Position numbers and translations under genes: made by a program
Assembly (NCBI GenBank): GCA_002104945.1
Contig: MCFH01000001.1
Location: 124,001 to 188,000 of the forward strand
Direction of reading: 5' to 3'
Origin: Piromyces finnis
Taxonomy: Eukaryota > Neocallimastigomycota > Neocallimastigomycetes > Neocallimastigales > Neocallimastigaceae
DNA length: 64,000 nt
In this document: piece after piece, positions 1 through 12,755 of the stretch
Layout of the letters: each line of letters starts with the position of its first letter
How positions within the stretch are numbered: position 1 is the first letter of the stretch
Notes under the pieces: generated by a model
What the model saw: only the letters and a program-made list of their open reading frames with translations
What the model was told of the DNA's origin: nothing
Databases searched by the model: none

Positions 1-3000
1 TCAGCAAATGGGATAAGATCAACCCAGTTATTCTGCTTTTTATTTATAAAACAACGGAAATATTGTTCTAATATGCCGTTCACCCTCTCCGTTTGACCAT
101 CTGTCTGCGGATGGTTAGCAGTCGATAATGAATGATTAATATTAAGAAGGTCACAAAGTCTTAACCAAAAATCAGAAGTAAATTGCGAGCCTCTATCAGA
201 GATGATGGAATCAGGAAGACCATGCAAACGGAAGACATTAGCAATAAAAACATCAGCAGCAATCGAAACGGTAGGAAGACAACGTAAAGGAATAGCGTGA
301 GCAAATTTAGTAAATCTATCGACAACAACCATAAGAGTTGTCATATCTCTGGACTTAGGAAGATCAACAATAAAATCAATAGAAATATCAGACCAGGGCC
401 TACTGGGAGTGTCCAAAGGGGATAACAATCCATAAGGCTTATATCTGGGGACTTTGGATTTGCAACAAGTCACGCAAGATTTGATAAAAGATTTAACGTC
501 TGAATGAAATCTTGGCCACCAAAAGTTTCTGGAAATCATTTCAGTGGTTTTCTTAATACCGAAATGACCAGCAGCAACAGAATCATGATGAAGCTCCAAA
601 ATTCTTGTCCTAAGAGATTTAGGAACATAAATAAGATTATTATATAACAAAAATCCTTCATCATCAAAAATAACTTTATCAATATTTTTAATAGGTGCAT
701 TTCCTGTAGAATCATTCATTTTAAATTTGACAATGGAATTATACAAATCATCATTTTTAAGTTCTAATAAAATAGAATCGATTAACGGTTTGTTATCGCT
801 ATGATGGAGCGAAATAGAAAGACAAGAAACATCAGGATTAATAACATTCACTAAATGATCACTTCTACGAGACAGGATATCAGGCTTACCTGATTTCTTT
901 CCAGCTCTATAAATGAGTTTAAAATCAAATCTGGATAAGAACAAATTCCATCTAATTTGTCTCTGAGATAACATTTCAGGTTTTCTAGGAAATGTTAAAT
1001 TCTTGTGATCAGTATAAATTATGAACGGATGGCGTGCACCTTCTAAATAATGACGCCATTCTTCAAGTACAACTACAATAGCTAAAAGTTCCTCGTCATA
1101 TATAGGATAGTTTCTTTGACAGCTTGTCAAACTTTTAGAAAGAAATGCAATAGGATGTAATTTGCCATCAAACTCTTGAGAGAGAATAGCACCGACAGCA
1201 TAGTTACTAGCATCAGTTTCTACAATAAATTGTTTATTACTATCCGCATGTTTCAGAATAGGAGCTGACGTGAACAAAGTTTTTAATAAAATAAAAGCGT
1301 CCTGATCTTCTTTCACCCAGTTAAAAGCAACATTCTTTCTAGTGAGTTTGTGAAGAGGGTTTGCAACTTTAGCAAAGTCTTTAATAAAAATTCTGTAGTA
1401 GTTGCATAAACCAATAAAAGACTGAACCTCTTTAACATTCTTGGGAACCGGCCAATCGAGAATTGCTTTAACTTTATTCTCATCCATTTGCAACCCATCT
1501 TTTGAAATGACATAACCAAGAAAAGTGGTTTTCTTAACATCAAACTCACATTTTTCTAATTTAACATAAAGATTATTTTCAAGTAGTTTCTTAAGTACCT
1601 TTTTAACATGCACATGATGTTCTTCGATATTATTAGAATAAATAAGAATATCATCAATATATGAGATAACAAAATCATCTAAATAATCACTAAGGACATC
1701 GTTAATGAAGTGTTGAAAAGTTGCAGATGCATTTTTTCAATCCAAAAGGCATAACTAGATATTCAAAATGACCATATCTAGTACGAAAAGCCGTTTTGTA
1801 TTCATCACCTTCTTTAATACGAACAAGATTATAAGCGGATTTAAGGTCTAATTTAGTAAAAATCTTAGCATTTTTCACCCTATCCATAAGGTCACTTATT
1901 AAGGGTAAAGGATATGAATTACGAATTGTAATATCATTCAACTTTCTATATTCGATACAAAGTCTTAGGGAGCCATCATTCTTTTTAACAAATAAAATTG
2001 GGGCACCAGTAGGAGATGATGATTTCCTAATAAAACCTTTATTTAAATTATCATCAATATATTTTTTAAGTTCCTCTCTTTCAACTTCAGTTAATGGATA
2101 TAAAGGTCCATAAAATAAAGTCGAATCATCTTTAAGTTTGATTTCACAATCATAAGGTCTATGAGGAGGTAACACTTCACAATTTTTTTCATTAAACACT
2201 TCACTAAATTCTAAATATTGGGTTGGTACGGTGACCAATTTATCTTTATTAATATCTTTTCCATTATTATTATTATTACTACATGATTCATTATCATTAT
2301 TACATGTTTCATTAATTTTTGTTACAATACATTTAACTTTTTTATTAAAACTAATATATTCATCATCGCTATCATCTTCATCATTGATGGTTCTAACAAG
2401 GCGGCCTTTAACATATTCTTTTTCTTCATTGTTTGGGACAGAGGGATCTACTTTCGGCTTTTTGGTCAAGCTTCGGTCGAGAACATCATGATCTAACTGA
2501 TCATTCTTTGACTTCTTTCTTGGTTTTCTCTTTCTTTTGCCTTTATTACAATGTCTGGCACAATAACCAGAACTAAAAGCGATTTTCTTAGAGTCGTAGA
2601 AAGCATTTGGATTATGCTTCTTAATCCATGGCAAACCAAGAATAACATCAACACCGGGGACTTGTAATCCATAAAGTTGAATTACTTCGAAGTGATTTTT
2701 GCAACGGAGCATGCACTTCTCAGTCCTTTCCCAAACACTAACAACTCCATCACTAACACCTGAAACACGGAATGGTTCCACTTTTTCAAAATTAACACCA
2801 AGTTCTTCAGCAAGACTTGGATTAATGAAATTTAATTCAGAACCGGAATCAATTAAAACCTTAATTTTAACTTCCGAAACTTCATTGGTACTTAAGTAAA
2901 AGTCCACAAGGTTTAAATCACTTTTCACTCCCTTGACTCCAACTTTGTAAATTTTTGGATTAACAATTTTTGGAGTCCTTTCTTTAACAATTCTTAACAC

Positions 3001-3828
3001 TTTTCTGGGCTTTACTCTATTAGGACAATTAAACTTTAAATGTCCCGGTTGTTTACAAAGAAAACATAACCCCTTTTTCTTTTCTTCTTCAAAATTGTCT
3101 ATGTTTTCATTGTAATTTTTACTTGATCCTTGGATATTCACATACCTTTTGCGTTTATTTTCTCTACTAATTCTAAATACATCCACATCCATAGGATCGT
3201 TAGCCCTTCTACCATTAAAATAAAATTCACTTAGAGAATTCCTTTTCATCATATCTTCAACTAAAATAGTTGAAGAAATCAATTGTTCAATTGAAGTTGG
3301 GTTTGATTCAATGAAAGCCAACTTCTCCCTAAGTGGTGGTAATAAGCCTTTCAGAAACATGTAGATTTTTGCGCTGTCATTAAAGCTTGAATTTTGGCTA
3401 ATACGTTGAAACTCGGTAATGTAATCTAATACCTGACCAAGTTTCCTTTGGCGAAGATTATCTAATTTTCCGTTAGCTACAACGGTATCGTATCTATAAC
3501 TGCCAAAATTAGCCTTCAACCTATCTACAAATTCATCATAATGGTTTAAAACCCCACTATTATTCTTCATCAACACTGAAGCCCATTCCAAAGGTTTACC
3601 AGAGAAGTATGATATAACAAAGTCGACCTTGGCTCGATCTGTATTATACAGTGTCGGTCGAGTACGAAATACCAACTCCACTCTAGTTAAAAATCCATCC
3701 AATTCTCTTTGTTTACCAGAAAATATCGGTGGAGCATTAATAATGTTCCCCGAATTCCCAGAAACACCCACAGTCCTATCACCCATCTCTAAATTTAAAT
3801 TTTCAAACTCACTAATCAAGTCCTCCAA
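1..3828 (-). pseudogene. Gypsy alpha copy A gag-pol, frameshifted and cut by the window start
   Basis: Polyprotein of a Ty3/Gypsy chromovirus, the same family as the intact copy at 50783-55375. Reading leftwards from ATG 3828 come Gag, a CCHC zinc knuckle ([14 protein letters not shown], about 3030-3070), an aspartic protease (IDSGSELNF), then RT up to the MPFGLK motif. At about 1728-1735 copy A has one extra base compared with copy B (six T then C, against TCTTT). This shifts the frame and ends the ORF at 1702. Positions 1-1727 continue RT, RNase H and integrase in the shifted frame, up to the integrase core, where the window ends. One RT residue also differs (CIEYRK where copy B has CIDYRK). 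The copy is therefore recent but probably dead. Confidence 0.93.
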
Positions 3829-4213
3829 CTTACTAAAATAAATAAAATGTTTTCTTACTACTATTTCAAGTAAGTAATTTTTTTTTAATACACTAATTCA
3901 ATTTACTTAGACACAAAAGTTATTCAAACGCGTTCTGCGAAGCAGTGTCGAAGAAGTTTTGTATCTATATATCTATATACTAGGTTTTATAGCAGCGGTA
4001 GAATTTCTTTTGACTAAGACAGAAGCAGAGTATACCTAGAATTTACCTAATAGATTCTTCTTCTATAGTAGTAACCAAGTTCTTCTTCTTTGGTAGTAAC
4101 TAAGCTCTTCTTCTTTGGTAGTAACCAAGTTCTTCTTCTTTGGTAGTACTAAGCTCTTCTTCTTTGGTAGTAGATATCCTAACGTACTCTTGAAGTAGTT
4201 AGGTAATTGTTAT
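3829..4213 (-). other. Alpha-A 5' leader with tandem repeats and primer-binding site
   Basis: Untranslated leader between the 5' LTR and the gag ATG on the minus strand. It holds about five tandem copies of a 25-bp unit (4055-4172, plus-strand core TTCTTCTTTGGTAGTAACC), which is purine-rich on the sense strand. A T9 run at about 3879-3887 (A9 on the sense strand) is a short version of the poly(A) seen in copy B. The 11 bases touching the LTR (4203-4213, sense ATAACAATTAC) are the self-priming PBS. Confidence 0.8.
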
Positions 4214-4826
4214 TGTAATGCTGACACAGAAAGAATAGATTAGGATATCTATTCTATTACAATAACACTAAATTTAAAATAAAATAAAAAATTGTTTTAT
4301 TAAAAATATCTTTTATTATAATAGAAATTTTATTAATAACAATTACATCGATAAAATGATGAAAAATATCTTCTATTTATATTTTTCCTAAATACATTTA
4401 TATTATATTATAACTATTTATTTCTTATATATTATTACTTAAAATCTACACTAAAATCTTAATTATTAATAAATATTTAAACTATAACTATTTTTTAGTA
4501 AAATACAATTGGCAATTCAAATTAAGTACTATTCAATTTGAATATGTGCCCATGTATTATTGATATATTAATCATTTATTATTTATATATTATTTATCTA
4601 TTTCTATGAAAAAACAATACTAAAACTAGGGATTTAAATTGAGAATTTTAATTTACTTGTTAAACATTAAAAATAAATAAATAATTTATTTTGTTTTAAA
4701 CTTTAATTATTAATAAATAAATTATGTCTCATTTTCTTTTTCTGAATAATTTGTGTAACTTAAACAATAATACTTATGGCTTAAGTTACATTAAAGATAT
4801 CAAGTTGAGGCGTTTGATATCTTTAC
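4214..4826 (-). repeat. Alpha-A 5' LTR (613 bp)
   Basis: Runs from TGTAATGC to ATCTTTACA on the plus strand and matches the 606-bp LTRs of copy B. The sense strand starts with a TAAAGATATCAA/TTGATATCTTTA hairpin. It contains the TATAAATA box and the GTAATTGTTAT self-primer. Copia K sequence starts immediately after it (TTGTT, 4827-4831). The matching TSD lies outside the window. Confidence 0.92.
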
Positions 4827-5121
4827 ATTGTTCTGATTTTAATCACTATAATTATAAGTGTTATGAAAATTTGAGTTTTGGAGATTAAAGGGAATGTTGG
4901 AATAATTGTTGTTATTGGATTTCTTTGGATTAGGGGAATGGTAATCATAAGGTTCGACTAATGATTCCATATTGTTATTGTTATTATATATATTATTATT
5001 TTTTGAATTATTATTAATATTGAAATTTGAGGAGTCGGCTGAGTCGAACTCATGATTACCAATTTGCTGGTTAAATTTTGTATTGTTATTGCTGATTGTA
5101 CCACTGTTCATTCCCCTACTT
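4827..5121 (-). pseudogene. Copia K fragment 3: integrase-RT linker
   Basis: An Asn-rich reading frame (90 codons from ATG 5111 to a stop at 4839) with a Copia-linker style (ESLVEPYDYHSPNPKK). Removing phi2 and beta3/C1 and joining at the shared TACTT places it directly after the Copia integrase tail at 14676-14760, though the frames differ by a shift at the junction. It is the RT-proximal part of one Copia polyprotein that zeta, phi2, beta3 and alpha-A have cut up. The rest of K (RT, RNase H) would lie beyond alpha-A, outside the window. I see no independent function for this small ORF. Confidence 0.7.
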
Positions 5122-5123
5122 TG

Positions 5124-5622
5124 TGTAAAAGGTGTTTTTATAATATTAGTTAATAAGTTATTAATATTTAGCTAATTAAGTTAGTTATTACCTCTCTATA
5201 CGAGTTAATAACTAAATAAAGTTTTATAAAAAATAATAAAAGAAATAAAATAAATATTATAACACTAAAATAATTACAAACAAACGTATAAAGATTTTAT
5301 GAAATAATGTTTACTTAAATAATTCTATATTAATTATATCTTTTATTTATTAATTATAATTATATACATTAATTATTATTATAGCTATTAATTTACTTTA
5401 ATACTAACGCTAAAGTATTTAACGTTAGTTTCAACTATACTATTTAACTATACTAGTTTATTTTCTATACCACTTGATTGGGTAAAGTAAATAAACTTCC
5501 TATTTAATTAATAACCATTAATATATGGTTATACATATATCTGGCCAATAAATGGTTACCAGAATATATGGTTTCAATTGAAATATTTGTGGGCAAACTT
5601 ATGGCCACAAATATTTCTTACA
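5124..5622 (-). repeat. Beta C1 3' LTR
   Basis: 499 bp, TGTAAAAGG to TTCTTACA on the plus strand. It contains the beta hairpin series, including a 13-bp stem whose sense strand begins GAAATATTTGTGG close to the U3 end. Confidence 0.93.
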
Positions 5623-8600
5623 ATGCCCCCCTAAGGAGAAAACCTAGGCAGGGTTTTGGACACTAACCATGAATTCCTGGTAGCATTTATCTTGAAATTC
5701 CTTGAGTAGCTTATCATAGTGGGAGTTCTTGTCAATGATATCAGCATCAACCCACTCTTGCCTAAAGTCACTAAAGGTAGCTAAGTATTGGTAGTTATCC
5801 TTCTTTCTTCTGGCATTCATGATTTTGATGATTTTCTGGTAGCCCACTGGTGCAGGTGTTAGTTCTTCAGGTTTGTTATGGTAGGGTTCAAGTTCACTGA
5901 TATGAAACACTGGGTAGACGTTGGGGAAAGGTGACTTGCTGATATCCAACTTCTAAGGTACATACTTACATAGGAGTTGTTACGTTCTACCTGACCAACC
6001 GTTTCGTGATGGCCAGTAGTAGCAAGGTTTACTTCTACGCCAAAGAACCCCATAATGTCCTTCCACAACTTACTAGTGAACTGGACACCACGATCCGTAG
6101 TAACCGATTTGGGACAACCATGTAACTTGAATACATGTTGTAAGTATGCTAAGGCTGTTTCTTTAGCAGTAGGCATACTCCTAAATCCCACTAAGTGTAT
6201 CATTTTGGTTAACTTATCGCTACAAACCATGATACAACCTCTTCTAGTGACTTCTGGGGGTTCTGAGGGACTACTACCTGGTTTTCTGCGTTCCTTAATA
6301 GGTAGGTCCGTCAGGAAGTCAATTTCTACTTCTTGCCAAGGTAAGTCTGCAACTTTTACCCTAGCAGCGCTACCGTACGGCTTGTGTCTGTTGTCCTTTT
6401 GGGTACAACATATGGTACAAGCTTTAATATAACCCGCAATGTCATCCTTCATTTTTGGCCAGTAATAGTTTCTGGCTATCAGGTCGTAAGTCTTATCCTT
6501 TCCTAAGTGACCCGCTGTTTCACTATCATGGTTAAGTTTTATGATTGTTTCCCTTAACACCTTTGGTACATATGTACGTTCTGGTGCATCCTTCCTAACA
6601 ATCAACCCATTAACCATCAACCACTTCTTTTTGATGAGCTTGTGGCCTCTTTTTGCGTCAAGACCATCTCTAATTTCCCTAGCAAGCTCATCCGTGTTGT
6701 AAGCTTGTTTCAATTCTCCCACGAAGCTTACTTCTAACACCGCATAGCACTCTTCTTCCACGGGTGGAAATTCTTTTACCTGTTCAGGTCGAAGGAGGCT
6801 AGCTTTTTCCATCTCCAGTTGTACCTGTTCTGGAGATACCATTCTTGATAGGATATCGGCTCTACCATTCATTTTTCCTGGCCGATATATTATTTCGAAG
6901 TTGTATGCAGCAAACAGCTCTTGCCATCTTGCCTGTCTTTCTGTTAACAACTGTGGTTTTGTGGCGAATAGGAGGTTCCTGTGGTCACTATATACTAGGA
7001 CCTTATGTTTCGCACCCATTAACAGGTGTCGCCACTCGATGAAAGCATTCCTAATAGCCAACAACTCCTTTTCCGTGATGGAGTAGTTGATTTCTGCTTT
7101 CGTAAGCTTCTTGGAATAGTAATACACAGGGTGTAATTCGTTGTCATCGCCTAGTTGTGATAGTACACCACCCACCGCGTAGTTACTAGCGTCGCACTCC
7201 ACTATGAACTGACGGTCATGGTCAGGATATGCTAATACTGGTGGAGACAACAGCATTTCTTTTAACTTCTCGAACGCCTGGATGCGTTCTTCATTCCACA
7301 GGAACTGTACCTTTTTGGACGTCATAGAATATAACGGCCTTGCTATCTTAGAGAAGTCCTTTATAAACTTCCTATAATAGTTGCAGAATCCAAGGAATGA
7401 CTGTAGTTCTTTGAGGTTGGTTGGTTGTGGCCAACTTGCTACAGCTTTTAACTTCTCTGGGTCGGTTTTAATACCATATTTTCCAACTACGTGACCCAGG
7501 AATGCAAGTTCTTCCTTGTGGAACTCACACTTCGCTAACTTAGCTACTAGACGATTGTCTATTGGCTTTTGTAGGACTCTTTTTACATGCCCTACATGCT
7601 CTTCAAGTGACTTGGAGTAGATGATGATATCATCCAAGTACACCTGACAGCAGTCATTGATTTCCTCTGCCAACACTGTATTAATGAACCCTTGGAACGT
7701 GGCAGGAGCATTAGTCAACCCAAATGGCATCACTAAATATTCGTAATGCCCAAACTTGGTTGAGAATGCCGTCTTGTATTCGTCACCTTCACGAATACGC
7801 ACGAGGTTGTAGGCAGACTTCAAATCCAACTTGGAGAAGATAGTCGCGCCTTTCATAGCCTCGAACACTTGACTGATAAGTGGTAAGGGAAAGGAGTTAC
7901 GCACTGTCACCTTATTAAGACGCCTGTAGTCAGTACATAATCGCCTTTCACCACTCTTTTTGGGCACGAACAACACAAGATAACCTGCAGGACTCTCTGA
8001 CTTCCTGATGAAGCCCTTTGCCAGGTTTTCCTCTATATATTCCTTCAGTGCTTTTTCCTCTTCTGGATTGAAGGGATATATAGGCCCTTTATGAAGACTA
8101 GCATCCGGCTCCAGGTCGATCTTACAGTCGTAAGGACGGTGTTCTGGTAGCTGGTTGGCTATTTCTTCATTAAATGCTTCTTTGAAATTGTGGTAGTACT
8201 TCTCCACGATTTCTTCAGGTGTAGGTTGATTTTCGTTTGAGTTTTCTTCCTGTACCAACCCTACGTAAATGTGATTTTTCTCTAAGTTTGACTCTTGTAC
8301 CAACCTTCCTGAAACACAAGTTTTCTCTAAGTTGGATTCAAATGCCAACCCTCCGGAATCACATTTTTTCTCTAAGTTAGCACTCTGTACCAACCCTACT
8401 GAAACACAAGTTTTCTCTAAGTTGGAACTCGATGCCAACCCTCCGGAACTCCCATTTCTGGTTTCTTTTGTAGCCTTGTGGCTACCATTACCCACGATTT
8501 CGGCTTCTATGTTTTCCGCAGTTACAGTTACCAGAGGCCTTCTTGCTTTTGCATTAGTAACTGTAGTTATGGAACTTAATTGAGTACAGTAGTAGATGTC

Positions 8601-10657
8601 GCCACCATTTACACCATAACTGTTGGTATGTCCTTTATCATTATCATTATCTACTACGAAGTACCTCACTTGTGCATCTTTATCATAACCTCTATAGATA
8701 AAGTGCTCATCCATGAAGCCCAGTCCCACAATGATCATCTCCGGCATGTTGTCGGATAGGTGACAACTTGTGTTGAAGCAGTATGGTTTAGCTTCTTGTT
8801 CGCCAGATGGAGTTAACCATAACTTCAACTGCAAGTCATCTGAGAACTGCTTTAACTCGATATCTCCATTCACAGTTCTGAATATGGCTGGTTTGTCCAC
8901 TACCTTTAACCCGAGCTTCTTTGCTAAATTTGGGTGGATGAGGTTTGTAGTGGAACCAGTATCATACAAGACTTCTACCCTTTTTATATCACGAGGGTTG
9001 CTTCTTGCATTTATTTCAGCTACTAGTTGGTTCTGACTGTAGTAACTGTTATTGACCGTCGTTTGACTTGCCATAGCCTTAGGTAATGGGTTATTTCCCA
9101 TACTAGAAGGTCCTTGCTTTGGTTGGAAGCTAGAACTTCTTCTAAAGCTTGACTTATTTAAGGATTCACGACGTTCTTTAGTACCGTTATTGTTTTTTGC
9201 GTAAGCCTGAGTGTTGGTCTGCTCAACTTTAGGCTTATTATTTGGCTTGTTGTTCTTCTGCTTTAACTCAGCCCATCTAGATGGTCTACATGGGTCTGTA
9301 ATGTCCAACAAGGCCATAATAGTGGTCTGGCGGTCTCTTTTGTCGTACTTTTCTATGGTTTCATTACGGAAGACTGCTTGGTGATCATCGCACTTTAACA
9401 AGACTTCACTTAATGTTTCCAGCGTACGTTCCTGTTCAGGGATATCATAGAACGCTTCCCTGACAGAAGGCCTGACCTGTTGTATTAACACCTGTCTCCT
9501 AACATTTTCAGGGAGCCCAAGTGTTTCCGTCAATTCATTGAACTCTTCCAAGTAATCGTATGCTTTTCCCCACTCATGTGTGAGCTTAAGCAACTTTGAC
9601 TTGCAGAGTTCATGGGGAGACTCTGGTGGAAACTTATCTTGAAGGTGGAGGAATAGTCTTCCAGCATCAGGATTCCTACGCTGCAACATCCTCTCTCTAA
9701 GTCTATACCATCTCAATACTTTCCCACCTAGATGATCTTCAATGAAGCTAACCTTTGCCTTTTCGTCGTTACCATAGTCATATGGGTAACGTTTGAAATG
9801 ACGTAAGCATTTCTCTTGAAAACCCTCTAAGTCTATCCCATTATTATCAAACATAGGCACTTTTTCTTCATACCTATGTACTCGCCAGTCGAACATCTTC
9901 ATGTCCCCATACTCGGAGTATTCCGTAGGGTTGGTGCTACTACTAGTTCCAGCACCATGAGGATTACCCATACCACCGGTTTGATAGGATGTTCTTTCAT
10001 GAGCTCTGGCTTCAGCTCTTCTGTTCATGGCTTCGACTTTAGCCTCGAACAATTTTTCTCTTTCTTCTAGAGCGTTTCGTTGCTCCCTCAATCTGGCCAT
10101 CTCTTCTTCAAGCTCTTTTTTATAAGAGACAAAGGCACTAGATTGGCGGTACAACGTTTCTTGGTTGTTTAGCACTTGCTGGTGGTCTTGTAACCTTTCC
10201 TCATGTTCTGCAGTAAAGGCATTTTCCACAGCATGCAGCTCTTCCAAGCTAACTTGGCTAGCTGACTCATTTGCTTCCAACCTTTGATCCACTTCAACAA
10301 ATTTTTGCTGAAGAGCATCGTTTATCTCGCTCTTGTAAACCTCAATACCCCGAAGTTGTTCTTCCATAGCACCCAGACGGTTTCCCATACTAGCAAACTG
10401 GCTAGATATTTCCGAAACCCATCTATTAAGAAGAACTTCAATGTGCTGCATTGGGTTTACCTCACTATTATTAGTAAAAAAGAAAGAAGGATCAACAGGG
10501 GCGGGCATAGAATCCCCCTGTTGAACCTGTAAATTCTGATTAGATTCGACCTCAGTGCTTTCGAGAAGCACCGGGGTTCGAACCCGTGACATTCCCTCTA
10601 CACCATCCATGCCATCCGCGCTCGCCGCGTCAGGACGGGTCCCGTCCCTTACGAATG

Positions 10658-11887
10658 TGTTGATAAATAATAATTATAAATATATTATACATTTGATATT
10701 AGTAGAAATTTTTATTATAAAATAATTATTAAATAATTTTATATAGTTTATTATAAAAATATAATTTACATAAAATCAAATATTTTATAAATTTATATAT
10801 TTGATTGGGTTAAATTATAAAAATAATTTTTATTATAAAGAATAATAATAATTTTTAGTAGAAAATGAGAAGACTTAGATTACTAATAATAAGTTAAATT
10901 TTAATAATAGTTAATATAATTAATTAGTGAATACATAATAATATTTAAAAGACAAAAATAAGTTTTTATATAATAAAAATTATTGTTAAAAAGAGCGTAA
11001 GAACAATAAATAAAAGAAAATATAAAAACGAAATTAAACTTGTCTAATTTGTAATTATTGTGTTAATAATAAATAATATTTTATAGAATAAATCTGGTGT
11101 TATTATTCTATATAAATATTATTAAAATAATAAAACTATTAAAATTATAAAATAACTTAAAATAAATTAATAAAACTAGTAGATATTGTTAAAGCTCGTA
11201 CAATAGCTGTCGAGATAAAACAATATAAGATAACAGAAGAAGTAGTTAAAAAGTTGTAATATAACTACCAATCCGTTATCAGTGTCAAAAAGCGATTTTT
11301 TATTAAAGAAAAGTGCGGTAAGCACACTAGTTATATTAATTAACAAATATAATACGCTTTCCTATTGAAGGCGTAAAGCTAATAAGAAAATTAAATAATA
11401 TTTTTATTTTAGCAATAACTTAATATCAGCATATATTAAGTTATTAAAAATATTAAAATTTTTAAAGTTTTAGGTTTTATAGAAGTTTATAAATTTTATT
11501 AACTTTAAGTTAAAAAATTACTAACGCTAAAGCTTCGTAATTTTTGTCAATTTTTGTTCTTTTTATACATGAACAATTTTAATTATTACATTTTTTAATT
11601 TTAATTAATTATTGTTTAATTATAAAATATTTAATTTTTATAAATTAATAATTAATATAATTATTGTAAATAGTTAATAAATTTAAAATAAAATTTTTAA
11701 TAATAAAATTTTAATAATTTTAAAAAATTTAATAATTTCAAATATTAGAAATTTTATACTTTGAAATTTTTTAATAAAAATTTAAAAAATAAATTTTTTC
11801 AAATTTTCAAATTTTCAAATTTTAAAAAATTTTTAATTTTTTCCATGTGTCCAAATTTTTTAAATTTTTATATATGTTATTATGACA
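10658..11887. mobile_element. Solo LTR phi1, carrying solo LTR X1
   Basis: TGT...TATGACA flanked by a perfect TSD GAATG (10653-10657, 11888-11892), inserted in the C1 gag leader. Without the inner X1 (10661-11281) it is about 605 bp and matches phi2 (14080-14670) in the opposite orientation. It contains a perfect 13-bp hairpin at 11414-11445 (AATAACTTAATAT/ATATTAAGTTATT). No internal coding region is present, so it is read as a solo LTR. The parent element is unknown. Confidence 0.8.
10661..11281. mobile_element. Solo LTR X1 (4-bp TSD)
   Basis: 621 bp with inverted ends TGATAA...TTATCA and a 4-bp duplication GTGT (10657-10660, 11282-11285). It sits 3 bp inside phi1. A second copy (X2) at 49598-50140 plus 56416-56490 confirms both edges and also has a 4-bp TSD (AACA). 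All other LTR families here duplicate 5 bp. Confidence 0.8.
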
Positions 11888-12242
11888 GAATGATGTTTTT
11901 GTGTCCAATTTATGGACACCTCGAGGGTTAGGAGACTTACCTGTATTTTTCATTTCTAATTCAAAAATAAATTCTTTCAATAAATTAAAGAATTTATTAT
12001 AAAATATGATTGTGATGAATTTTAAAATTTAAAATAATGAATTTTTTATTACTAAACTATTAGAAAAATAATTATTTTTAATAATAAATTTACTTCTTTT
12101 AAATATAATATTTGAATATTATATAAAATATTGTAAATAATTATTATTAAACAATAATTTAAATAAAATAAAATATGTTTTTTAAGAACTTTTAATAAAA
12201 CTAACCTAATTAAAACTAAGCTAACGTAAGAACTAACTATAA

Positions 12243-12253
12243 AGCGTTAGTAT
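12243..12253 (-). other. Beta C1 self-priming PBS
   Basis: Sense strand ATACTAACGCT, touching the 5' LTR. It is the exact reverse complement of AGCGTTAGTAT inside the same LTR. Confidence 0.8.
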
Positions 12254-12752
12254 TGTAAAAGGTGTTTTTATAATATTAGTTAATAAGTTATTAATATTTA
12301 GCTAATTAAGTTAGTTATTACCTCTCTATACGAGTTAATAACTAAATAAAGTTTTATAAAAAATAATAAAAGAAATAAAATAAATATTATAACACTAAAA
12401 TAATTACAAACAAACGTATAAAGATTTTATGAAATAATGTTTACTTAAATAATTCTATATTAATTATATCTTTTATTTATTAATTATAATTATATACATT
12501 AATTATTATTATAGTTACTAATTTACTTTAATACTAACGCTAAAGTATTTAACGTTAGTTTCAACTATACTATTTAACTATATTAGTTTATTTTCTTTAC
12601 CACTTGATTGGGTAAAATAAATAAACTTCCTATTTAATTAATAATCATTAATATATGGTTATACATATATCTGGCCAATAAATGGTTACCAGAATATATG
12701 GTTTCAATTGAAATATTTGTGGGCAAACTTATGGCCACAAATATTTCTTACA
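12254..12752 (-). repeat. Beta C1 5' LTR
   Basis: 499 bp, the partner of 5124-5622, followed by TSD CTTTG. It carries the self-primer AGCGTTAGTAT on the sense strand. Confidence 0.93.
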
Positions 12753-12755
12753 CTT

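Larger units (their letters stand above)
5644..11953 (-). pseudogene. Gypsy beta C1 gag-pol, split and internally deleted
   Basis: Nearly the same protein as the intact ORF of C2 (16120-21660). The frame starts at ATG 11953 (MKNTGKSPNPRG), is broken by the phi1 insertion at 10658-11887, and resumes at 10657. A second ATG at 10610 (MDGVEGM) opens 1583 codons: a coiled-coil-like Gag, protease (LYDTGSTTNLI), RT with YLDDIIIYS, RNase H (ECDASNYAVG) and integrase to VERNNSYVSMYLR. There, about 421 bp present in C2 (about 16427-16848) are missing at 5950/5952. The deletion is not a multiple of three. It removes the end of the integrase core and the GPY region, and leaves the C-terminal chromo-like tail (5644-5949) in another frame. 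It has five 15-residue linker repeats where C2 has six. Confidence 0.93.
5124..12752 (-). mobile_element. Gypsy beta copy C1, full length but defective
   Basis: Two 499-bp LTRs (5124-5622 and 12254-12752) bound it, with a perfect 5-bp TSD CTTTG (5119-5123 and 12753-12757). The LTRs differ at about six positions by eye, so it is older than copy C2. It inserted two bases inside the end of solo LTR beta3. Its leader was later hit by phi1 (TSD GAATG), which was itself hit by X1. The polypurine tract lies next to the left LTR (sense AGGGGGGCAT, 5623-5632). Confidence 0.95.

Noticed and set aside
4839-5111. Stand-alone Asn-rich host gene
   Set aside because: Removing phi2 and beta3/C1 places it next to the Copia K integrase tail, so it is a Copia linker fragment.
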